Made by a program: the position numbers and the translations under genes
The notes under the pieces: generated by a model
The model's database searches: none
The model's input: only the letters and a program-made list of their open reading frames with translations
What the model was told of the DNA's origin: nothing
Shown here: piece by piece, positions 7,418 through 11,859 of the stretch
How the letters are laid out: each line of letters opens with the position of its first letter
How positions within the stretch are numbered: position 1 is the stretch's first letter
Source: Nitrospirota bacterium
GTDB lineage: Bacteria; Nitrospirota; Thermodesulfovibrionia; Thermodesulfovibrionales; JdFR-85
Length of the DNA stretch: 11,859 nucleotides
Direction: 5' to 3'
Assembly: GCA_003232715.1 (NCBI GenBank)
Contig: QIJG01000094.1
Span: forward strand, 1 to 11,859

Positions 7418-7447
7418 ATTCTACATCAAACAGTGTAGTTCGTGCAA
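7418..7447 (-). promoter_or_regulatory. Candidate sigma-70 promoter for rfaE1
   Basis: On the - strand: -35 TTGCAC (complement of 7442-7447), an 18-base spacer and -10 TAGAAT (complement of 7418-7423). Transcription would start about 15-20 bases before the rfaE1 ATG. The -10 overlaps one arm of an inverted repeat, ATGTAGA at 7397-7403 with TCTACAT at 7420-7426, and TGTAG recurs at 7434-7438. Confidence 0.45.
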
Positions 7448-7667
7448 AAAATAATGGAAAACCCCTCGCTCCTCCTCTCTTTTCCCTTTATCTGTTATGT
7501 TGGCAATGAGTCTTGCCAAAGTAGCTTATATGATTTCCATAAAGCGTTCAAGACTCCTTACAGGCAGCATCTACGGGTTTTTTTAAGAGAAAAGACTATC
7601 AGGGCAAGGTTCTCTGGTGCTACACTGATAGTTGCAGGGTAAATTACTTGGCAGAAGCCACTTTTCG
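7448..7667. other. Non-coding stretch of the divergent intergenic region
   Basis: No convincing gene lies here; the open frames have no family resemblance or ribosome binding site. It holds two inverted repeats: TTGGCAA-6 bases-TTGCCAA at 7500-7519, and ACTATCAG (7595-7602) with CTGATAGT (7625-7632) around a 22-base loop. A T7 run occurs at 7578-7584. CAGGG occurs at 7600-7604 and 7635-7639, a motif repeated further downstream around the ATPase promoter. Confidence 0.5.
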
Positions 7668-7712
7668 CCCTGTTTCCTTGACAAAAACAGGGTAGGTTGC
7701 TATAGTAACCTA
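7668..7712. promoter_or_regulatory. Two abutting inverted repeats over the -35 and -10 elements
   Basis: CCCTGTTT (7668-7675) and AAACAGGG (7685-7692) are perfect 8-bp arms flanking the -35 hexamer. Directly after them comes a 20-bp palindrome (7693-7712, TAGGTTGC/TATAGTAACCTA) with 9 of 10 pairs matching, which contains the -10. Such placement is typical of repressor operators. The bound protein is unknown. Confidence 0.6.
7678..7706 (+). promoter_or_regulatory. Strong sigma-70-type promoter for the ATPase pair
   Basis: The -35 TTGACA (7678-7683) is a perfect consensus, the spacer is exactly 17 bases, and the -10 is TATAGT (7701-7706, 5 of 6). The predicted start is near 7713. It is the best promoter in the window and faces the ExeA-like gene at 7800. 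Confidence 0.8.
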
Positions 7713-7725
7713 AGAGGTGAAAAGC

Positions 7726-7761
7726 ATGACATTTGATGCCTTTTCAGGGGTTCAGCGCTAA
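7726..7761 (+). CDS. Possible leader peptide, 11 residues
   Basis: ATG at 7726 opens MTFDAFSGVQR and stops at 7759-7761. GAGGTG (7714-7719) lies 6 bases before it, a better ribosome binding site than that of the main gene downstream. The start codon is inside a hairpin: TGAAAAG-CAT (7718-7727) pairs with ATG-CTTTTCA (7736-7746, one bulged C). The predicted transcription start is so close that the ribosome site would be at the extreme 5' end. The peptide has no run of one amino acid, so classical amino-acid attenuation is unlikely. Existence is inferred only from these signals. Confidence 0.4.
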   Translation: MTFDAFSGVQR

Positions 7762-7799
7762 GAGCAGGAGCCCATTACTTTAGGAAACAGGGTTTTGCC

Positions 7800-9368
7800 A
7801 TGTATGAAAAATTCTACGGTTTCAAGGACAGACCCTTTAATCCTGTCCCGGATCCAGGGTATCTTTATCTCAGCTCATATCATAAGGATGCCTTGGCATA
7901 TCTGACTGCCGAAGCTGAAAAAAACTCCAAACCCATCATTTTTACCGGTGATATCGGTACTGGTAAAACGGTCCTGTTGAGGACTTTTCTCAAGGCCTTG
8001 GGTCCGGAAGTCAATCTTGTGCAGATTTTTTATAGCGGCAATGACCGTGTCCAGCTCCTGCAGATGATCCTTCTTGAGATGGGAATAGATTCTGAGCAGA
8101 ACAACGTTGAAGGCCTGCGTTCAGAGGTAAAAGAGCACCTGAGTAATTTGTTCCGGGAGGGCAGAGAGGTTTTTTTAATAATTGATGAAGCCCAGGATCT
8201 GGATGAGGATGCACTTTATGAAGCATGTCTGCTATCCGGACTTGAGGTTGACGGTCGCCACCTTGTCAGGGTTATTCTTGCAGGTTTGCCGAAATTGCGG
8301 GAGAATATTTATTCCCTGAGCAACCTTGACTGCAAGGATACTATTGCTGAACCCTATTATCTTAAAAACCTTCCGGATGAAGATATCCCGAAATATATCC
8401 ATCACAGACTGGCCACTGCCGGTTGCACGGATTTTACTGTTTTTCCCGAGGACGTGCTCAGAGAGATTTGTCATTTTTCAAGGGGAATACCCAGGCTAAT
8501 CAACATGATCTGTGACGCTCTGCTCTTGTATGGGTATTTTGAAGAGAAAAAGGTGGTTACAATGTCCTTGTTCAAGGAGGTGATAGCCGATCTTTTTAAT
8601 AATGGGAAGGCAGAGGACAGTTATCAGTATGAGACAGCCTCTGTTGCCTCCGACTATGTTAGTGCTGATCAGGAGACTATGAGTGGAGAAGAACCGGCAT
8701 CCCCCCTGCCTGACATTTATTCAGAGGAGAAGGATCCGGAAGGTAACGGGAACTCCCGGACAGAAGAGTTGTCTGTTCATGGCGTTGGCAGTCGGGAAAG
8801 AGGCATCCTTCCGATGACTGTCTTTGTGCTTGAGAAGAACGCAAGAATGAGGGTCAGGCTTGAAAATAAATGCCGGGAGAAAGGGGTGGATTCAGTTATG
8901 CTCTCTACCCTTGAAGAGCTTTTTGCAACCCTTGAGAGCTCCAGCGACCTGGGACTTCATGTTCTGGTTGCCGATTCCTCCTTCTTCTTTGCCAAGGGGG
9001 GAAATGAGGACTCAGCGGGTAATGACGCTCTTGACAGAATACAGAGAGACTATGCATATATGCCGTTGATTGTGACTGCAACTCTCCCGCTCACGGTGAT
9101 CCGGACAAAGCTTTTTCAGAGGGGAATCCCGTTGCTTCTGCATAAACCTGATTTAAACCGTATTGACCTCTCCGAGGTCAGGACTCAATTTGACGGTTTT
9201 TTTAATGAACTTCAGCTTTGTCTGTCAAACATCCATTCCCAGTTTGGAGCAATTTATCAGAAGACGATTACCTGGTTAGCCGATTCACAAGGTGTTACGG
9301 CAACTTCCGGGAGACGTGTGAAGGGATCAAACCGGTCAAATTCAGGAGGGAATATAAATGAAGAATAA
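7800..9368 (+). CDS. ExeA/GspA-type AAA+ ATPase with C-terminal receiver-like domain
   Basis: ExeA-family ATPases power or assist assembly of secretion and pilus machines at the inner membrane. Residues 1-270 match the family: N-terminal MYEKFYGFKDRPFNPVPDP; Walker A GDIGTGKT at 50-57; Walker B FLIIDEAQ at 125-132; and GIPRLIN at 229-235 with the sensor-2 arginine. The usual GQPEL is GLPKL, and the usual arginine-rich segment before the second helical part reads LDCKDTIAEP, so the finger arginine may be lost. No membrane helix or peptidoglycan-binding domain follows. Instead an acidic, low-complexity linker (about 275-335) leads to a receiver-like fold: VFVLEKN at 341-347, VADSS with Asp392, VTAT with Thr426 and LLHKPD with Lys449. 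Asp/Thr/Lys spacing resembles CheY, but the acidic pair is reduced to Glu345. Its stop overlaps the next gene by 11 bases. Confidence 0.85.
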   Translation: MYEKFYGFKDRPFNPVPDPGYLYLSSYHKDALAYLTAEAEKNSKPIIFTGDIGTGKTVLLRTFLKALGPEVNLVQIFYSGNDRVQLLQMILLEMGIDSEQNNVEGLRSEVKEHLSNLFREGREVFLIIDEAQDLDEDALYEACLLSGLEVDGRHLVRVILAGLPKLRENIYSLSNLDCKDTIAEPYYLKNLPDEDIPKYIHHRLATAGCTDFTVFPEDVLREICHFSRGIPRLINMICDALLLYGYFEEKKVVTMSLFKEVIADLFNNGKAEDSYQYETASVASDYVSADQETMSGEEPASPLPDIYSEEKDPEGNGNSRTEELSVHGVGSRERGILPMTVFVLEKNARMRVRLENKCREKGVDSVMLSTLEELFATLESSSDLGLHVLVADSSFFFAKGGNEDSAGNDALDRIQRDYAYMPLIVTATLPLTVIRTKLFQRGIPLLLHKPDLNRIDLSEVRTQFDGFFNELQLCLSNIHSQFGAIYQKTITWLADSQGVTATSGRRVKGSNRSNSGGNINEE

Positions 9369-11046
9369 GCAAAAGATTGGTGAGTTGTTGGTTGATCTGA
9401 ACATTTTGACACAGGAAGACCTTGATAGAGCTCTGCAGGAGCAGAAAAACACAGGTGAACGTTTGGGAGCTACTCTTCTTAAGATGGAACTCCTCTCAGA
9501 GGAAGACCTTGATTATCTACTTGGCCGGCAGCTCAATATTCCCTCGATCAATCTGGAAAACTATAACCCTTCTCCGGACTTGCTTGCCACGATCCCGGAA
9601 AAAGTAATAAAGAAATATCAGGTCCTTCCCATCTCTATCGATGGCAAATCGCTTACAGTGGCCACGGCAAGTCCCAGGAATCTGGTACTTATGGACGACC
9701 TGTCTTATATTACCGGCCTCAAGATCGCACCTGTGGTTACCTCTATCACCTCCCTGGAGCGTAAAATAGAGGAACTGTTTCAGAAACCCGTCAGTTGGGA
9801 AGAGTCGCTGAAAGTGAACGAGGCAGAAGATCTGGAAATTATCAAGGGAGATAGGGGTATTGTAGAGGAGGACCTTGAAGATGCCCTTGAATCCGCCGAG
9901 GAGGCGCCTGTGATCAAACTGGTTAATGCAGTCATTCTGGCTGCAATCGAACAGGAAGCCACTCATATACATATAGAACCCCGGGAGGATTCCTATGAAA
10001 TCTATCTCCGCATTGATGGGAAATTGAAGCTTCTGGTAAACCCACCGGCCAATCTGGAGCATAATGTTGTGAACCGTTTAAAGATCCTTAGCTCCATAGA
10101 CATCCTCAAGCGTTTTCTTCCGGCTGAGGGGTTTTTCAGGGCTAAATCAAAGGGCCGGTATTATGATATTGATGCAGCAACTATTCCGTCACTGCATGGA
10201 GAGCGCATGGTCCTGACCTTCCAGCAGCCATTTTCAAAAGAAGAGCTGCAGCTTGAAAAACTTGGGTTTACCCCTGAGACCCTGGATAGTTTCAAAAAGT
10301 TGCTTTCAAGTCCAAGGGGATTCATCCTGATTACAGGACCCTCGGACAGTGGGAAGAGTTCAACCATCTATGCAGCCTTAAACCACCTGAAAAGTCCTGA
10401 GAAATCTATTTTTACCTTTGAGCGAACAGTAAAAAACAAACTGTCCGGAATCAACCAGGGGCAACCTAACGAGAAATTCGGATATAGCTACGAAAAAGGC
10501 TTGCATTCCCTTCTGCGTCAGGATATGGATATCCTTATGGCCGGGGAGATGATGGTTCGTGAGGCGGTTGTATCGGCCCTGCATGCGTCTCTTTCAAAGA
10601 CCCTGGTCCTTAGCCGCTTCCTGTGCAATGATACCGTCGGAGCCATCTCGCTGATAATGGATATGGATGTGCCACCCTTTATGCTTTTTTCATCCCTGAC
10701 TGCCATCCTTGGTCAGCGGCTCATTCGGAGGCTCTGTCAGGAATGTATCGAGGATTACGATCCTCCTGCAGAGCTGGCAAAAGAAATTGAGGCACTTACC
10801 GGGACCCAGAGACCCAGACTCTTCCGGAGCCGGGGCTGTCCAGCCTGTGGTCTGACCGGGTATAATCACCGGATTGCATTATTTGAACTGCTTGTTCCCT
10901 CCAAGGAGCTTCGTGAGGCTAAAGCACAGCCAAATGAACTGAAAGAGGTAGCGGAGAAACAGCAATACCGCACTTTCCGGCAGGACGGGCTGATTAAAGC
11001 CGCTGAAGGATTGACCAGCTATGAGGAGGTTGTCAGGGTTGTCTGA
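9358..11046 (+). CDS. GspE/PilB-like protein with MshEN domain and degenerate ATPase motifs
   Basis: Relatives are hexameric ATPases driving type II secretion or type IV pilus extension. Residues 6-58 form an MshEN module: two 24-residue repeats, KIGELL...Q29 and RLGATL...Q58, separated by five residues, as in c-di-GMP-binding MshE; the repeat glycines are Asn15 and Glu44. The N2-like domain starts near 185 (THIHIEP). Walker A GPSDSGKS at 327-334 and the Walker B Glu397 remain, as does the tetracysteine zinc site CQEC (460-463) and CPAC (494-497). The Asp box reads FERTVK at 354-359 instead of EDPVE, and the His box SRFLCND at 419-425 lacks its histidine (Leu422). Three usual arginines are Tyr216, Asp272 and Thr287. 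ATP binding is plausible, hydrolysis doubtful. AGGAGG lies 8 bases before the ATG, inside the upstream gene. Confidence 0.87.
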   Translation: MKNKQKIGELLVDLNILTQEDLDRALQEQKNTGERLGATLLKMELLSEEDLDYLLGRQLNIPSINLENYNPSPDLLATIPEKVIKKYQVLPISIDGKSLTVATASPRNLVLMDDLSYITGLKIAPVVTSITSLERKIEELFQKPVSWEESLKVNEAEDLEIIKGDRGIVEEDLEDALESAEEAPVIKLVNAVILAAIEQEATHIHIEPREDSYEIYLRIDGKLKLLVNPPANLEHNVVNRLKILSSIDILKRFLPAEGFFRAKSKGRYYDIDAATIPSLHGERMVLTFQQPFSKEELQLEKLGFTPETLDSFKKLLSSPRGFILITGPSDSGKSSTIYAALNHLKSPEKSIFTFERTVKNKLSGINQGQPNEKFGYSYEKGLHSLLRQDMDILMAGEMMVREAVVSALHASLSKTLVLSRFLCNDTVGAISLIMDMDVPPFMLFSSLTAILGQRLIRRLCQECIEDYDPPAELAKEIEALTGTQRPRLFRSRGCPACGLTGYNHRIALFELLVPSKELREAKAQPNELKEVAEKQQYRTFRQDGLIKAAEGLTSYEEVVRVV

Positions 11047-11094
11047 TTGCAGGGCACGGGGGGGAAGCACAAATTAATGAGGTTGTCGGTATAA

Positions 11095-11182
11095 TGGTGC
11101 CGGAGGCCGGATTTGAACCGGCACGGAGCTAAGCCCCGAGGGATTTTAAGTCCCTTGCGTCTACCAATTCCGCCACTCCGGC
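11095..11182 (-). tRNA. tRNA-Leu (anticodon UAA), CCA encoded
   Basis: On the - strand, GCCGGAG at the 5' end pairs with CTCCGGC near the 3' end, followed by discriminator A and an encoded CCA. The anticodon stem AGGGA/TCCCT encloses the loop CTTAAAA, giving anticodon TAA. A long variable arm (CGGGGC-TTA-GCTCCG) marks a class II leucine tRNA, and the T arm is GCCGG-TTCAAAT-CCGGC. It reads UUA codons. It ends 48 bases after, and opposite to, the GspE/PilB-like gene, and no intrinsic terminator is evident. Confidence 0.97.
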
Positions 11183-11207
11183 ATGCAAGGATTTTCTTAA
11201 AAAACAA

Positions 11208-11285
11208 ACAGTTATAAGGTTTCATATAGTATCATAAAGTCTTATAAGGAGTAAATACCTGAAAATAGAATCTGTTTATAACTGT
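11208..11285. repeat. 78-bp segment bounded by 10-bp inverted repeats
   Basis: ACAGTTATAA (11208-11217) and TTATAACTGT (11276-11285) are perfect inverted copies 58 bases apart. TTATAAGG also occurs twice inside (11212-11219 and 11242-11249). No target duplication is obvious. It may be a short non-autonomous element or chance pairing in AT-rich DNA. Confidence 0.4.
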
Positions 11286-11350
11286 CGAACGCTTTCGGAG
11301 AGTCCGGTAAAATCAGGTGTCTCTAATTCCTGCATTCCTGTGGTTCAATT

Positions 11351-11380
11351 ATTTGTGACAATTTGTGTTAATTTGTAGCT
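11351..11380 (+). repeat. Three tandem 10-bp repeats (ATTTGTGaca type)
   Basis: Units ATTTGTGACA, ATTTGTGTTA and ATTTGTAGCT follow each other without a gap, each beginning with ATTTGT. They overlap the possible -35 and end at the possible -10 of the last gene. The period is close to one helical turn. Confidence 0.6.
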
Positions 11381-11421
11381 ATGATTAAGTTGTTATTCTC
11401 TTATTAGGGAGGGTACGTATT

Positions 11422-11859
11422 ATGGAGTATCAGGAATTGGATGACGAAGGGCTGGTCTCCCTTTTATTCACTGAAGAGGACCGTTTGCCTCGGGATGCGG
11501 TGGATGAATTTTTGAGGCGTGGGGGGAGGATGATCGAGCCGTTAGCCAGGATTGTTTCCAACGGTTATATGTGGACAAAAAAGTTACCTGAGTGGTGGTC
11601 TGTTGTGCATGCTACGTTTATTCTTGGTGCTATCGGAGGTAAAGAGACCGTTCTGCCGCTTCTTAAGACCCTTCGGTATGCAGTTGCACATGATTGCGAT
11701 TGGGTTGCAGAAAACCTGCCGTCAATCTTCGGCAAGGTTGGTGTGCAGGCTATGGATGGGTTGAAGCAGATATCAAAGGATAAGACTTCCGACTGGTATA
11801 CAAGAGTAACGGCTATGGAGGGTCTTGCTGCAATCACCATTAGGAATCCTGAAGTTGAG
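11422..11859 (+). CDS. HEAT-repeat-like / DUF1186-like protein, 3' end outside window
   Basis: The frame stays open for 146 codons to the window edge. GGAGGG lies 8 bases before the ATG. The protein begins with an acidic MEYQELDDEG stretch, then RRGGRMIEPLARIV, and continues with paired helices: EWWSVVHATFILGAIGG, ETVLPLLKTLRYA, and later ENLPSIFGKVGVQAMDGLKQI and RVTAMEGLAAITIRNPE. This pattern of W-W-x-x-x-H-A and alternating helical repeats resembles the DUF1186 family and HEAT/PBS-lyase repeat proteins, which act as protein-binding scaffolds; members often end in a metal-binding SEC-C motif that would lie outside the window. No enzyme motif is visible and the biological role is unknown. 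Confidence 0.8.
   Translation, partial: MEYQELDDEGLVSLLFTEEDRLPRDAVDEFLRRGGRMIEPLARIVSNGYMWTKKLPEWWSVVHATFILGAIGGKETVLPLLKTLRYAVAHDCDWVAENLPSIFGKVGVQAMDGLKQISKDKTSDWYTRVTAMEGLAAITIRNPEVE

Larger units (their letters stand above)
11183..11421. other. AT-rich intergenic region with repeats, no gene
   Basis: No open frame here is credible. The left half, upstream of the tRNA on the - strand, must hold the tRNA promoter; TTTACT, 18 bases, TACTAT is a weak fit. It also contains a 10-bp inverted repeat 58 bases apart and a triple 10-bp repeat (both listed separately). TATGAT at 11380-11385, with GTGACA at 11355-11360 and a long 19-base spacer, may be the promoter of the following gene. Confidence 0.5.

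Noticed and set aside
7500..7519. Sigma-54 promoter (TGGCA...TTGC) on either strand
   Set aside because: The GG and GC elements are 13 rather than 12 bases apart by position in the motif; the sequence is better explained as a symmetric inverted repeat.
7442..7642. 66-codon + strand frame in the divergent intergenic region
   Set aside because: No ribosome binding site, no family resemblance, and it runs through the rfaE1 promoter and an inverted repeat.
7707..7799. Riboswitch (GEMM/c-di-GMP type) in the leader of the ATPase pair
   Set aside because: An MshEN protein downstream made this attractive, but the leader is under 90 bases and lacks the conserved GEMM core; only the small hairpin and the leader ORF are supported.
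9358..11046. Ordinary type IV pilus or type II secretion motor (pilB/gspE)
   Set aside because: Asp box, His box and several arginines are replaced and no pilus or secretion genes are adjacent, so I did not give those gene symbols.
11095..11182. tRNA-Leu as an integration site of a mobile element
   Set aside because: No integrase gene and no duplicated tRNA end were found in the window.
1..11859. CRISPR array or insertion sequence
   Set aside because: No regularly spaced repeats of 20 bases or more and no transposase-like reading frame were seen.

Overview
The window suggests a Gram-negative (LPS-making) bacterium of moderate GC. An ADP-heptose-pathway kinase implies an outer membrane, and MOSC/MogA molybdenum-cofactor proteins, CcdA and a glycine-cleavage operon fit an anaerobe or facultative anaerobe. 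A Nitrospirota- or Desulfobacterota-like origin is my guess from protein style; no rRNA is present to prove it.

Layout. Positions 1-2966 (+ strand): the 3' end of gcvH, an overlapping lpd gene that is frameshifted near its 3' end, and a closely spaced 462-residue protein of unknown function. Positions 3078-3407 (- strand): a small unrecognised protein. Positions 3566-5297 (+): a MOSC-domain protein, a MogA/MoaB-type protein and a CcdA-type thiol/disulfide membrane transporter; the last two overlap by ATGA. Positions 5312-7395 (-): a PP-loop sulfur-transfer/tRNA-thiolation-like protein and the heptose-7-phosphate kinase RfaE1, in one likely transcript. Positions 7396-7799: a divergent regulatory region. 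Positions 7800-11046 (+): two overlapping ATPase genes. Positions 11095-11182 (-): tRNA-Leu(UAA). Positions 11422-11859 (+): the start of a HEAT-like/DUF1186-like protein that runs off the window.

The most unusual part is 7660-11046. The first gene encodes an ExeA/GspA-type AAA+ ATPase fused to a C-terminal domain that resembles a degenerate response-regulator receiver. The second encodes a GspE/PilB-like protein with an N-terminal MshEN (c-di-GMP-binding type) domain and intact Walker A, but with the Asp box, His box and several conserved arginines replaced. No pilin, secretin, platform or prepilin peptidase gene lies nearby. The pair is preceded by a near-consensus promoter whose -35 and -10 elements each sit in their own inverted repeat, then by a short leader ORF whose start codon lies in a hairpin. 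I read this as an orphan, signal-responsive relative of the type II secretion/type IV pilus ATPases, tightly regulated and of unknown output.

The remaining genes are ordinary housekeeping functions: one-carbon metabolism, molybdenum cofactor, thiol redox, tRNA modification and LPS heptose. Points to check there are the lpd frameshift, the hairpin between the MOSC and mogA genes, and small repeats beside the tRNA.
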